Positions 44,901 through 56,811 of a stretch of DNA of 64,000 nt are shown here, piece by piece. Position numbers and translations under genes: made by a program. Source of the stretch: Nyssa sinensis (lineage: Eukaryota > Streptophyta > Magnoliopsida > Cornales > Nyssaceae); assembly GCA_008638375.1 (NCBI GenBank), contig CM018038.1, forward strand, positions 34,816,597-34,880,596, written 5' to 3'. The notes under the pieces are model-generated. The model saw nothing but the letters and a program-made list of their open reading frames with translations. It was not told the origin of the DNA and did no database searches. Positions within the stretch are counted from its first letter, which is position 1. The number at the start of each line of letters is the position of its first letter.

Positions 44901-46606
44901 CATGTTTATGTATGCCAATAATTATGTCTTAAAAATGAGGACAAGATTTGACAATTTCTGTATCTAACTTGAGTTCAGTTGACCCAAACTTGATCTAATT
45001 ATAAATGAGATGAATCCAAGTTAGGCATCCACAAACTGTCTATTTGAATATGACTTGAGTAAAATTAATTATGATATTTATTTTATAATTACCTAATACA
45101 ATTTTTTATTGTTGAATATAATACAATATTTATTTTCTTATGTAACTCTACCATTTTAAAAATAATTTACCCATCAGTCAATTAGTTTCATCTAATTTTA
45201 ATCTTAATCTACAATATTATACCTAGTCGTGATATTACAAATTTAATTTGAATTTATTAAATTACTTGATTATTTTAAAATAATAAGATATAAAGATAAT
45301 AGTATTTAAATAGTAATTAAAAGATTTATTATTTTAGTATAATAAATATTCCTAAGAAATCAATTGCTAGCTAGTTATTAATTGTGCAACCAACATGACA
45401 GTTGAAGTTCTTCCATGATTAAGCTTTGATTTCAAATGCATATGTGAATGAGAATACCCTTCCCCTCTATCCCTGCTGCGAACGTGACAAGAGAGATGGA
45501 ATTGCCAGCATTTCCAGTATCATAACTTAAAGGGTGAGTTTTTTTTCCAAGTGGAGGGGGCTGATATACAACAAATGGCAAGTGTGTATTTAGACAGGAG
45601 AGACTATCAAAAGTATAAGCCAAAGGCCACCAGCTATAAGTAGAGTGCCGTCAATGAAACACTGCCAAAGTGCCGCCAGCCACAAGTGTGTATTTAAAGA
45701 TTAACTCCTAAAATTTCTTTTAAATTCGGTAACTTAGGAAGTCATATTTTATTAGGAAAGTAAAAGTTTAATTTAATCAGGTCAGATTGATAGGATATGA
45801 TTTCATTGTGATTGGCAAGTTTCATTAGTAAGCTATCAAGTTGGTTTTTAAATTTTCTGGTACAGTTATACAAATAGAGTTGGAATGTTGTGTGGATTTT
45901 AAACTTTTGATCACTAAATTAATTCTTTAGATAGTTTCTATCCTATTTTCCTTGTGGATTCAAAGAAACCACTAGTGGATATTAGGGCATTATCCTAGGC
46001 TTGAAGACTTTGACATCTTCTCTGCCTCTCGTTGCATCAGATACCCTGCCAACAGGGTTTTCTATACTCTAAATTTTTGGATGCCTACACTGAATTTGGA
46101 GAACTAGAAAATTGTTTTTATAAAATTTATCGTGGTAATGTGAAAGTCTTACACCATGGAAATGAAGAACTATGTTGGCAATTAGTGCACAACTTGCATA
46201 AAAACCTCTCGGATCCAAGATAGGGAAATCAATTTTCTAAATCAAGCAATGTTAGACAAACCAGAGCACCGTTCCAGACATAGTACCACCTCTCAGAATT
46301 CAGACAATCATAATAACTAAGAAAAATCAATATAGAATGATTTAAAAGAACTTTTGCCAAATGTTGATAGAAAATCATACAGAAACATACTACATAAATC
46401 ACTCCCCACACATAAAAAAGGGCGAAAAGGAGAAAAGAATATATACTTACAGCGTAAAACACTGCAAACAACTCGGACTGGGTCAAATTCCAGTCCGTTG
46501 ATTCATTGGTCATAAAGAAAGTTGTCACTACCATAAGTAGAGAGCCAAAGAAGTATGCATATGCTGTCACTGATAGGCTGGCAGGATACTTCGCTAACAG
46601 TGGAGC
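39220..46606 (-). CDS. WAT1-related transporter (EamA/MtN21-like), last three exons
   Basis: Three minus-strand exons fit: 46451-46606, 39676-39827 and 39220-39418. The first begins [20 protein letters not shown] and includes [20 protein letters not shown]. The second has [17 protein letters not shown] and [17 protein letters not shown]. The third has [19 protein letters not shown] and a polar tail ending FSLPKSMD. Donors are GTAAGT and GTTTTG and acceptors TTTCAG, TCTCAG and AACAG; phases agree. This is the second EamA half of a ten-helix drug/metabolite-type transporter of the vacuolar or plasma membrane. About 168 residues are visible, against about 385 in Arabidopsis At3g45870 as I recall. 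The amino half was not found up to 64000, so it is either beyond the window or lost. The 6623-bp intron between the first two exons holds a LINE, an LTR and a MITE. Confidence 0.88.
39828..40837. other. Transporter intron, left part
   Basis: Mostly AT-rich non-coding sequence. The part 40265-40520 has a TATATAAATAG-like box, a leader-like stretch and a loose primer-site look-alike (ACTTGGTACATTGATAC), and may be an old LTR. No ends could be fixed. Confidence 0.3.
41029..41064. repeat. T18-G18 tract in the LINE
   Basis: Eighteen T are followed directly by eighteen G within the reverse transcriptase coding sequence, translating as phenylalanine then glycine. A shorter copy of the same design occurs at 41258-41284. 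Confidence 0.9.
41258..41284. repeat. T14-G13 tract in the LINE
   Basis: Fourteen T are followed by thirteen G, about 230 bases after the first such tract and also inside the LINE coding region, where relatives read SELVPVGE-like residues. Confidence 0.9.
42526..42533. repeat. Candidate 8-bp target duplication of the MITE, left
   Basis: GCTAGAGC here and GTCGGAGC at 43041-43048 differ at three positions, all transitions. This is plausible for an old hAT-type 8-bp duplication but not proof. Confidence 0.4.
42534..43040. mobile_element. 507-bp hAT-like MITE with GGATCGGATC repeats
   Basis: The left end TAGGGCTGTAAACGGATCGG pairs with the right end, whose reverse complement is TAGAGCTGTCAATGGATCGG. 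Both arms are full of GGATC/GATCC-type short repeats. The middle, 42715-42865, is a near-perfect TA-rich inverted repeat. It has no coding potential. Ends of the type TAGGGCTGTCAA are known in plant hAT-type MITEs. Confidence 0.75.
44330..44750 (+). mobile_element. LINE 3' end, right piece
   Basis: Frames read [20 protein letters not shown] near 44365 and [20 protein letters not shown] near 44455, matching the carboxy-terminal end of L1-type LINEs. They are followed by a non-coding tail and TACTTATCAAAAAA. This is the continuation of 40838-41472. Confidence 0.75.
44751..46450. other. Transporter intron, right part
   Basis: AT-rich non-coding sequence with no recognised element. Short open frames near 45432 and 46032 match nothing known to me. 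Confidence 0.45.
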
Positions 46607-48690
46607 CTGAAATTATTTTACAGCAATAGGTCAAACATAACAAACAATGAAAAACAAGAGTTTTAGTAATATTTAGTAGCAGTAATCACATAGAAATTAA
46701 TCATCCAAATTAATGGTGAATTCTGATGTGATTCAATATTATGGTTTAAGCCCTACGAACCGTAATCTTTAAGGTAAGAAAAGCAGGAAATACAGATTAG
46801 AAAATAAAGAAGAACAAATATTTAAAAAGAGGATCATATTAGCAGATAAAACTGAAAAATCATAACTTGTGGTCAGCAGAACATGTTAATGGAGAAAAAG
46901 AACTGCCTTCCAAATTATTGTAACTACAAAACACAGACAAGATTACTGCTTTTCATACCAGCAGCAAAAAGCTAACACAGCATCAAAAGACCTCCTAAAG
47001 CACATCCAAAATAACTAGAGCCATCTGTTTTGATGTGCATCTAAATAGTCAGGTGATTCAATAGAAAGAAACTTTTTTATAAGTAATGCAACAAAATAAT
47101 TTGAAAAAACTTTTAGCCCAAAACTAACCCTAACACATCATGAAAACAGAAAATAGCATTAGAAACTAGACATAATGGAAAATTTTCCCGAGTCAAATTC
47201 ATACTTATTTTTTCAGAAGTGAAGTCAAATTCAGACATATGGGATAGCATTCTACTTATTTGTTTCTTATGAACATCAAGCCAAAGCAGCTTGTATCTAA
47301 AAATTTTGATCAGGAAGGCGCCAGTTTGCATCTCATGTAAAATTAAAAAATGCTTTATAGTTCATATCAAATGTGTGATAGTGCTCGTCTCACACCCAAG
47401 ACAACTTGGGTATGGGTAAGGAATAATTCAAAAAATGCTTGGCATGGTAGACGTACTCATAAACCAAAGAAAGAAGATAAATGATCCATTTTAAGTTTTA
47501 ACATTTATTCATCATCTGTTCCAGTTTTGGAAGAAATTCAGGCAGAAGGTGAATCCCTTTGAAAGGGCTAGATTGTGGGCCATTTCATTGTGAAGAAATT
47601 TCTGTATATGCTGGTTAATATCTCAGCAAGAGACTTCAAGGGACATTTGGAGTTGGTGATGTCACTACTATAGGAAATAGTTTCTTGTTTAAATTCAACA
47701 AAATAGTGGGAAAGTTAATTGTTCCTAGGCTGTGAGAACCTAATCATAAGCTTGAAAAGTATAAATTGCACATGGGTAAAGTTTCTTAATGTTCCTTTGA
47801 AAGGTTGGACATACAAAGGGATAGAGTTGATTGATGGTGCTATTGATAGAACAGTTCGCTAGGATGAACCAACTAAAAGAAACCATATAACCTATGCCAG
47901 AGTGATTATTATTTTCTTTCTATATTTCTGTGTCTTTTCACCATAAGGGTACTATTGTACTTTCATCTCGTGTTAATATATCTACAAGTTGTTAGGGCAG
48001 AATATATGTGTAGCCCTAAGCTTGTTTAATTCTCTTTCTCTTCTCCTTTATTCTTCCTTCTTTTCTTCTTCCTACTTTAATCTTCATATTATACCACCTA
48101 ACTTAGTATCAAAGCGTGACGATCTTAGAGAACAAAATTCTCAGAACATACCAGAAACAAACTAGACTAACTAGGCCCTGCAAACTTGCTAATGTCAGCA
48201 TGACATCATCACTGTTCGACGAACAGAATACATGATCTAAATACCTTAAAGGCATGTGCCCAAGCCAAATAATTCAAACCATTCAATTTCCTAGAGGTGA
48301 CACATCTAGGCATATCACCATCTTTAACAATGGAGGTTTTTCTTCAGCCATTGCAACAAAATAAGCCAAAAAAAAATCCAAAACGAACACAAATAAGTAA
48401 CGATTCAAGGACTAGTGTACTGGCCAATGAACCTCGTAAATACCACACACATACGAAACAAGCCAAAACCAACCAATAGCTCTCAGATAACAAAAAATAG
48501 CAGCAACCAACCCAATAAGGTCTTGTAGAAGCAAAAAAGCAGCAGGCCCAACTATGAACCACAAGATCTGAACCAAAATAAGGTCATATAGAAGGAAAGG
48601 AGCAGAAAACTCAAGCAAATAGCAGTCCATTAGCAGGAACTCAAGCAGCCAAACGTTCCACCACAAACACAATGGAGCTCTACGCATGTT
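46607..48690. other. Probable upstream transporter intron, no exon found
   Basis: I looked on the minus strand for the preceding WAT1 exon and found none. A stretch near 47880-48115 has LTR-like composition and ends in TTAGTATCAAAGC, a two-mismatch version of the usual primer site. It may be a copia LTR remnant on +. Confidence 0.3.
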
Positions 48691-49130
48691 TTTTTCTTAC
48701 TTTTTTTTGATCGGTACCACAGCTTCTCTAATTCTCTTCCTCACCTTAACACCCCTCCAACTAGCTAGGTTCTCCTGAATAGATAGTGGTGCAAATTACT
48801 GAGTCCCAAAAATAGAAAGAATGAGAGTCCACAACTCCCACGGCAACCTTATAATGCAGCAACAGGTGCTCAATTGATTATTCATCTTGTTTGCACATAC
48901 ACCAGTTGATTGGTACAATGCCTTTTCATCACAGGTTATCAATTTTTAGAATATTCCCTATAGCTGCGGTCCATCTAAAAAAGGATACTTTTAAAGGAGG
49001 TCCATGCACCAAATTGACTTTCAAGGAAAGAGCCTGCCTGTCCCCTTCTTGCAGTTTATGTTAAAAGACCCTCGCCTTAATCAAGCCCCTAAATTAGACC
49101 CCACCTCATCATGAGAATCTCCCCTCACCT
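48691..49130 (-). mobile_element. LINE 3' fragment, antisense
   Basis: The minus strand shows AWTSFKSILF near 49000, then VPINWCMCKQDE near 48910 and a leucine-rich stretch with LWTLILSIFGTQ near 48820. This is the zinc-binding tail of L1-type LINEs. A T-rich stretch near 48695-48710 is the reverse of the poly(A) tail. Confidence 0.7.
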
Positions 49131-49695
49131 TAAAACTGTATAGCAAGCTGTAGATCCATGCTCTTCTGATATTATGCATTATTTATTCTATATTAACTAA
49201 AACTGGTTTGGGAATCACATTTGATTCTCTTATGTGGTCAAATGTCCAAAAGATACATCCAGATCTTTGTATGAAAAATGGGTTTTCTAACCACTTCATC
49301 AAGGCCCATTTCTAATATAAGAAAATTGCAGAGTATTGCTCCTTGATTGTATTAGTTTAAACTGCATAATTAAGAAGTTAGGTTTGCAAATCCTCTCTCT
49401 CCTGATACCAATTGGTCTGTTAGGAATTTGCATATTCATAGAGAGTTGACATCATGTTGAGAAATCATTAAATAACGGACAACCACGAGGGGTCAACATT
49501 TATCCACAAAGCTGATCCTCAAATAGTTCCAATAAGTTTTGCAGGTATTGGTTGTAGTTCATGTTGAAAGCTTGTTGACCCATTCTCTAATAGCTTAAGC
49601 TTTTACATAAGTTGGTGGTTTAACAGTTCTATTATAAGATGAAACAGTGAAATTGAATAAATGCAAATACTGAATTATTTGATTCACTCATAAGT
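49131..49695. other. Unassigned stretch between LINE fragments
   Basis: No gene was found. A minus-strand TTGGTATCAGGAG near 49405-49420 resembles a primer site next to a CCTAACA terminus, but no LTR pair was found. Confidence 0.3.
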
Positions 49696-49961
49696 CTAAA
49701 GTTGTCTGGATCTATTTTGTGGTGCCGAAATGGTCAGCTACCCATTTCATATTTGCGGCCACCATTGACCAGTGGTGGAGAGAGTTTAACGAAGTTGGAC
49801 AAGTTAGAAGTGACAATAGTTATCCAAAAAGGCAGGTTAACATTATTGAAGAGCGCGTTATCTAGTATTCCTACTTCCTTTATGGCGCTCTTTCCGATTC
49901 CAGTAGCTGTTACAAAAGCTTCATCATGATTTCCTGTGGGGTGGTATGGGAGATTACTTCA
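49696..49961 (+). mobile_element. LINE reverse transcriptase fragment
   Basis: The open frame 49702-49929 contains KGRLTLLKSALSSIPTSFMA and LFPIPVAVTK, the conserved L1 segment after the reverse transcriptase core. It stops abruptly at about 49961 where copia sequence begins. Confidence 0.7.
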
Positions 49962-52900
49962 AACTCATGATGTGGCAGTTAAAAGCATCGAAAGTTTGTC
50001 AAGCAAGAAGCAGAAGCTCATAACGGTGTGAGACTTCGTAAAGAAATCAGCCAACTGCAATGTAAAAGAAAGAAACAGAAGAGAGTGTGTTAAGATGAAG
50101 ATGATAGCGCACAAAATGACAATCCATCTCAATATGGTTAGTATGCTCATGGAAGACAGAGTTATGTGCAATTTGAATGACACTCTTGTTATCACAATAC
50201 ATAGGAATAAGAGCAGACAAAGAAATGCCAAGATCAACAAGCAACTGCTGTAACCACACTATTTCAGTTGTAGTAGAAGCCATAGCACGGTTCTCAGCTT
50301 TAGCAGAAAAACAAGCGACAACAGTTTTTTGTTAGTTTTCCAGTAAATAAGAGAATCACAGAAAAAAACACAAAAGCCAGTAATAGACTTCATATCCACA
50401 GAATCACCAACCCAATCGACATCAAAATAAGCTCGAGGTTCTAAGGAAGAGGAGGGAGAAAACAATAAACTCTTATGCAATGTACAATAGAGATAGCGAA
50501 GAATGCGGAAAATAGCAGCCCAGTAAACTGTGGTTGGAGAAAAAACAAATTGATTAACAATATGAACAACATATACAATATCAAGACGTGTGACAAGTGA
50601 GATAGGACAAACTCCCAACAATAGTGCGATATTAGGTAGGGTCTAACAATGGAACGTCATCAGAAGAAGAATAACGGACATTGAGTTCTAATTGTGTCTC
50701 AATTGTCTGAGTGTCAATTAGACGGGCTCGGCTGAATGACATCAAATACATACTTGGACCGAGATAGCAAATAACTTTTAGAAGAAGACAAAACCTCAAT
50801 ACCCAAGAAATAATGAAGAGAACCCAAATCATTTATCTCAAAGTGATCTTGCAACTAAGATTTCAACAACGCTATCCCAAGTTGTATCATCACTAGTTAC
50901 AATCATATCATCAACATAAAGTAAGAAAAAGAGCTGAATCATAATCACTAGCACAAAAACTCAAGTCACGGCTGATTATAGAGAACTTGTCAAACCAAGC
51001 TCGAGGAGCTTGTTTAAGACCATATAATGCATTCCATACTTTGCAAACTTCACCAAGATTTGAGGAAGACCAGAGGTGGGACTATGAAAACTTCTTCAAC
51101 CAAGTCTCCATTAAGAAAACCATTTTTTATGTCCATCTGAGAAAGACTCCATTGAGGAATAGAAGCTATTGCAATCAATGTGAGAACTATAGTCATCTTA
51201 GCAACTGGAGCAAAGATCTCTTCATAATCAATGCCATATTCCTAAGTAAATCCCTTAGCCACCAATCGAGCCTTGTACCGTTCTACAAAGCCATATGATT
51301 TGGTCTTGATCTTACACACCCACTTACAGCCAACTGCCCTCTTATTAGAAGGTAAGGACACCAATTCCCACACGTTAGTCTTATGCAATGAAAAATCTCG
51401 TCATCCATAGCCTGTCTCCAACGAGGATCAACAACTAGCCTCCTTATAGGAGGTAGGTTCAGATAAAGAATGAATACAAGTTAAGAAATAGCAGTAATCA
51501 ACAGAATAACAAGAGTTAGAGAAGCCAAACCGATCACAACACTTACGGACGTGCTTAGGATAGCGAGAAGGGGCGAGATCCATGTTCTCAGAACCTGATT
51601 GAGAGGCATGAGAGAGAGGCAGAGGAGTTGTAGCTGTAGAAAAGAGAGGTGGGTTCCTGCGAGAATAAGTATGAATGACAGGAGGAGGATTAACTGAAGA
51701 ATCAGAAGAACTAGAGACATCAAAGATGGCCATATCACGAACATAAGAGTCAGAAGGAACATCATCAGGAAATGAATCAAGATAAATTAAATCTGATTTC
51801 TGTAGAGTGTGAGAACTAGAGGGAATAGAGAAAAAATGAATATGTTCCAAAAAAACTACATGATGAGAGACATAGAGTTTATTAGCAACTAGGATCATAG
51901 CATCGATACCCCATTATCCCTCACCATAACCAAGAAATACACACATTATTCAACAAGCAGAAAGTTTAGTACAAGCAGCTTTAGGAAGAAGAACAAAGCA
52001 TGTACAACTGAACACACACAAGGAGAAATAATCAAGAGGCTAACCACCGCAATCTCTCATAAGGAGATACTCCATAAGTAATGATAGAAAGGAATGTGAT
52101 TAATCAAATGAACAACAGTTAGGATAGCTTCACCCCAAAAAGTACTAGGAACACTAGCCGATAACAAAAGAGAATAAGCAGTTTCCATGATGTGCCTATG
52201 CGTACACTTAGCACCATTTTGCTCAAGAGTATCCACACACTGAAGATTGGTGAATAGTACCAATAGTTTTCAACAAGTTGAGAAAGGGATTAGAAGAGTA
52301 TTCTCCTCCTTAAATCACATCGAAAACATTTAATAATAGAAGAATACTGAGTACATATCATAAAAAAAATATAAAGAAAATCAAAGCGATTCTTCATAAG
52401 ATAAATTCAACAAAGATGATAAGTAATCATCAATAAAAAAAAACATAATTTCTAGACACCCCCCGCCCCCCCCCTTCCCCCCTCCTCTGGTAGAAATAGG
52501 AGCACGGTTCCATACAACAGAGTGAACAATATCAAATGGAGCAAGAGAAATAGTAGGAACTTTTATTAAAAGGTAAGGCAATAAATTTTGCCAATTTGCA
52601 TCCACTGTAGCCTGCAATATCATGAAAATCCAAAGCACCTAATTGACTAGAGGAAACTAAAAATTGTAATCGACTACTAAAAATATGACCAAGACAAGAA
52701 TGACATAGATAAAAACTAGATGACTTTGGACTCAAAACGGAATGAAGCTAAATCAACTAAAGAAAAAACAACAACAACAGGAACATGCAATTCTTCTAAC
52801 ATATATAATCCTCCCTCTCTATGACCTGACCCAATCAGCTTCTTGGACCTGAGGATCTTGCACAATACAACTAGAAGAAAATAATGAACAAGATAACCAG

Positions 52901-53380
52901 AATCAAACAACTGACTAACAAAGATCAAATTTAGAGTAAGTTAAGGAATATAATAACATCAGAAAGGGATAATTGGGGAGAAACTATAGACCCAATGCCT
53001 ACCAAAGACATAGAAGTGCCATTGGCAGCTAAGACAAAAAACAGAGGGAGGAGAAATAGTAGATACAAATAAGGAGGGATCACTCGTCATATGATAAGTA
53101 ACACTTGAATCAAAAACCCAAGTGGTCCGAGATATACCTGAAGGTCCTGAAAGAGAATGAACCTACAGATGGAGAGACTGAAAGCGCATTAGACGGATGG
53201 TTAGAGAAAAGCTTCTGCAATTGCTCAACGATCAAAGATAGAGAAGGAACTGATGTTGAAGGCTCATCCCACTAGGGGTGCAGCTGCTGTAATGTGACGA
53301 TCCCTACCTCTAAAAGACTTGCAGCTGAAGGCCACGTACTCCATTATCCTTACCTTATCCTTATTGACTAACTTATGGCA
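49962..53380 (-). pseudogene. Ty1/copia pol remnant, minus strand
   Basis: Read from right to left, the domains are a pre-integrase segment (CHSCLGH near 52700), integrase (DTLEQNGAKCTHRHI and FWGEAILTVVHLINH at 52057-52263), and a linker (SRYPKHVRKC near 51560). Then come reverse transcriptase with YVDD near 50910 and RNase H (STTTEIVWLQQLL, MYCDNKSVIQIAHNS, HIEMDCHFVR at 50047-50283). The end is a DFFTKSHTV tail near 50045. Order and motifs are those of Ty1/copia. Stops and frameshifts are many. The 3' LTR is missing: the sequence switches to LINE at 49961, just after the expected pol end. A C-rich low-complexity patch lies at 52457-52483. Confidence 0.85.
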
Positions 53381-53389
53381 CTAGGTCCT

Positions 53390-54102
53390 TCTAGTGACCC
53401 TTCTCTTGACAGAAACTACACTCATCAGCCCCAGTATGAACTCTCGGTCGATGCTGAGTACTAGTTTGTGGACTGGGGGAAGCAAGGAATACCGCCTGCG
53501 TAGGTAGAGGAAGAAAACCCTTTCTTAGAAGAGACTTAAGCCGAACCTCCTTCGCTAGAAGTTCATTAACCACTGGATCCACATAGGGAAGTAAATTACG
53601 ATGAAAGATAGGACTCGTGAAGTCCCTCAAAGCCATCCCTACAAATTCAGTGAGAGCCAATCGATCCCAGAACTCAGTTATGACTTAGTAAAACTCTTAT
53701 ATGCTCTTATCACCTTGTTGAGCAACCCGAATGTCATACTGCAATTGATAGCTCTTAGCAAAGTTGAACTGTACAAACAATCTAGACAAATACTCCCAAA
53801 TTTCTTTTGTTGTGTCAAACTTGGCCAAATGAACCCTAATGGCCTAATCAACCGAATTATTTAGCCAAGTAATAATTTTGGCATTATTTACTTCTCAACT
53901 AGACACTAGTTGATCATAATTTTTGGCCTTAGTGTTAGTTGGGGCTTTCATTTCCTCAATAATATAGCCCCACATGTTCTTTCCAAGTGAAAAATTCTTC
54001 ATGACATATGCCCAGTGGGCATAATTATTCCCTGTCAATTTCACACTAATGGCTTGAAAGTAAATTAGAATTACCATTAGCCATATTCAATTAAAGAGCA
54101 GA
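53390..54102 (-). pseudogene. Ty1/copia gag remnant, minus strand
   Basis: A start near 54092 reads MANGNSNLL. After a frameshift it continues VKLTGNNYAHWAYVMKNFSLGKNMWGY, the conserved copia Gag start. The carboxy part at 53391-53660 ends in CSFCQEKGH, the beginning of a zinc knuckle. It belongs to the pol remnant at 49962-53380. A plus-strand copia element has inserted about 20 bases upstream of its start codon. Confidence 0.8.
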
Positions 54103-54120
54103 AGAAAATACAGAAGAACT

Positions 54121-54371
54121 TATTAGAATATGATGTTAGGATATGCGTAGAATATTATGCACAATAAGAATATTCCGTTGGATATTCATAGAATATTTAG
54201 AGTCTATTTTTGTAAACTTTATATATTCTTGTAATATAAATACATGAGTTAGAGAAGAGCTAAATAACTCTCTCTAATTCTTTTCTCCCTAAACAACTCT
54301 CTCTCAATCTCTTCTATTTCTCTTACATCATTTTTCAATAAAACCATAACAATACCTATTAATTTCAGCTT
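54121..54371 (+). repeat. 5' LTR of the plus-strand copia element
   Basis: It starts TATTAGAATATG, where the partner starts TGTTAGAATATG, so the terminal TG has become TA. A canonical CA end would be at 54351 (CCATAACA), but similarity to the partner continues to 54371 (TTTCAGCTT against TCTCAACTT). The end is therefore ambiguous. Confidence 0.8.
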
Positions 54372-54381
54372 GGTATCAGAG
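54371..54381 (+). promoter_or_regulatory. Primer binding site of the plus-strand copia element
   Basis: TGGTATCAGAG matches the initiator methionine tRNA site used by most plant copia elements and directly abuts the extended LTR end. Confidence 0.85.
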
Positions 54382-54904
54382 GGATTTGAATATACCTTGG
54401 GAGTCACTGGAATAATCAAATCGAACCCTAGAGCCACCTTGAAGTTGCTGAACGTCAACACTGTACGGACAGAATCAACTTTTTTCTACATGGCTTGGCT
54501 CGGAATTGCCATGATGAGATTTACAGTGATTTTTCCCAAATTTGTTGGAACCATTTGATGGATGTTTTCTATTTTTGAAAGATTTTTGAAAAATGGTCAT
54601 TTTTTTTGCAATTCGCGAATCTGACCTGTTTCAGAGGCTTCTGTTGGTTGGATCCTCATCTATTGGACTCGTCTAGGGTTGAGAGGGGAGTGGGTGAAGT
54701 TTTCCAACTTGATTTGGTTGGATTTCTTTGAATCGAAAAGGTTCGGCCAGCACTACCTGGGCATTGGCCTGTTCAATTTTTTTGTTTTTTGCTGCTCTTT
54801 GATTGATTTCATCCCTCCTTGAGATCTTTGATAGTTGTGAAGGCAAACATTGGTATCGGATTGGTGAGAAAAAACATTGTTTTTTGGTATTTTCTCTGTG
54901 ACAT

Positions 54905-55800
54905 GGACTTGCTAATATACAACAATGACCAATAAAGAGGCAAAGAAGGGCTTTGGTTCTACTAGCCTTAGAGGAGATGGGCGGAGTCATATTCGGGTTC
55001 TTGGAGGAAACCTAACTCTTCAGATTAGCCTGGTGAAGCTAGATGCTGAATAATTATCTAGCATGGTCACGTGCGTGTTTACTTGTCCATTGATGCAACT
55101 GGCTTATATGATTATGTTAATGGGACACTGAAGGAACCTAACATCTCTAGATCCAACTCTTAAGGAGTGGCGCTCGAGCAATTCCCTTGTGATGTCATGG
55201 CTTCTTAACTCCATCCAATCACATATTAGTCGTGGCTTCTTGTTTCTGACAACAACATATGAGATTTAGACTGTTGTAGCGTAGACTTATTCATAGGTTG
55301 GTAATGATGCTCAGATCTACGATCTCCGTAAGAGGGTTCATGAAACCAAACAAAAAAGATCTGAGTGTTGTTGAGTATTATGCTGACCTCAATGTCTCTA
55401 GCGATGAATTGGACCACTATCAGAATTTTCAGGCTAAATGGCCAGATGACAATGTCATGTTTTCAATAGCTACAGGAAAATGAGTGTGTATGATTTCTTA
55501 GCAGGCCTTAATGCTGAATATTGATCAAATTCGCAATCAGGTGCTTGGACGTGATCATTTTCCTACTCTGAGACAGGCATATACTTTTGTGAAGCAAGAG
55601 GAAAGCAAAATAGGTGTTATACTTCATGCTCCAGCTCAGGATAGGTTTGCCTTAGCTACCCTTCCTAAAAAAGATTCCAAAATACCACAACTCCGATTTG
55701 AGAACAAAGGTAGTAACTCTAAGAAGGGTCAGGTGAAGTGTGACTATTGTGGCAAGAAATGACATATGCAGGATAATTGTTGGCAGCTTCATGGTCGCCC
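54905..55800 (+). pseudogene. Copia gag, plus strand
   Basis: Frames read TSLDPTLKEWRSSNSLVM near 55150, then QIYDLRKRVHETKQKDLSV near 55310 (with one frame break), VEYYADLN near 55375, and DQIRNQVLGRDHFPTLRQAY near 55520. A knuckle CDYCGKK-stop-HMQDNCW follows near 55740. This is a typical UBN2-type copia Gag. Several stops, including one inside the zinc knuckle, disable it. Confidence 0.8.
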
Positions 55801-56039
55801 AAATCCAAAATGAGGTGGTGGCAAAACAGGATCAGGTAAACCACATGCCCATTTGACTAAGACTTCAGAGGCTTTCCCTACTAGCACTGGAGATGCAAAT
55901 CATCTCACATCTGAGGAACTACAGGTTTTTCGACGCATGATGGCTCGGTTTAACCCCTCCACCTTTGGCTCTACCTCTGCTTCTTCCAACTTTGCCAATA
56001 CAAGTATTCCTAGCATTTGCTCTAAGTGTTGGCTCCACT

Positions 56040-56751
56040 CCTACTCCTTGGATCATTAATTCAGGAGCTACCGATCATATGATAGGTTCCTCTAATCTCT
56101 TTTCTACATATTCTACATGTTCTGGTACGGATAAGGTTAGGGATAGTAGATGGCTCATTGTCCTCAATATCGGGCAAAGGCTTAGTACTTTGTTCTTCCT
56201 CTTTATCTATGGCATATGTTCTCCATGTTTCTAATTTTTCCACTAATTTACTTTCAGTTAGTTCCATTACTAAAGCCTTAAGCTGCTCAGTAACCTTCTT
56301 TCCTTCTCATTGTCTTTTTCAGGAGTTGGGGACTAGGGAGAACAATTGGCAATGGTAAGGCACATGGAGTTATATATCTGCTAGAGACTACACCTTTTAT
56401 GCCTTTATCTCAACAAGCTCTTCAGGCATATAGTTCTTCACAGCTTCAGGAATTATTACAGTGGCACCAGCGATTAAGACATCCATCAGTTAGCACTATG
56501 GAGAAAGCTTTTCCTGTTCTTGTTAAGTAGTGTAAACCTAGATTCATTTGTGATGCTTGTGAACTTGCTAAGAAAACCCGTACTTCTTATCCTAGTAATA
56601 ATAATAAAAGCACTGCTCCTAGTTTGTTGTTCACTCTGATGTATGTGGACCTTCCCGTGTTATCTCTCTCTGTGGCTATCATTGGTTTGTTACATTTATT
56701 GACTGTCACTCTCGTGTTACGTAGGCCTACTTGCTCAAGCATAAAAGTGAG
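56040..56751 (+). pseudogene. Copia protease and start of integrase, plus strand
   Basis: The protease site reads WIINSGATDHM near 56048, where functional copia proteases have Asp-Ser-Gly; the catalytic Asp is an Asn. A pre-integrase segment (WHQRLRHPSV near 56462, CDACELAKKTR near 56550) follows. Then comes the integrase opening (SLCGYHWFVTFIDCHSRV near 56670, LLKHKSEC at 56745), broken by frameshifts. A solo LTR interrupts at 56752 and coding resumes at 58737. Confidence 0.8.
56747..56751. repeat. Target site duplication GTGAG, left copy
   Basis: GTGAG directly precedes TGTAGACACC and recurs at 58732-58736 after GGCACCCACA. Confidence 0.93.
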
Positions 56752-56811
56752 TGTAGACACCTCATTTTGTGACCCTTGATTAAGTAGGAGCTAATTCGGT
56801 AATTATGCCAA

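Noticed and set aside
47880..48115. Possible copia LTR with TTAGTATCAAAGC
   Set aside because: Two mismatches to the primer site and no partner LTR; kept only as a remark in the gap entry.
48344..48687. Cysteine- and leucine-rich minus-strand frames
   Set aside because: They match no family, overlap each other in different frames and lie in AT-rich intron-like sequence next to a LINE tail.
49405..49425. Primer-site look-alike on the minus strand
   Set aside because: The motif TTGGTATCAG is present, but no LTR pair or coding remnant goes with it.
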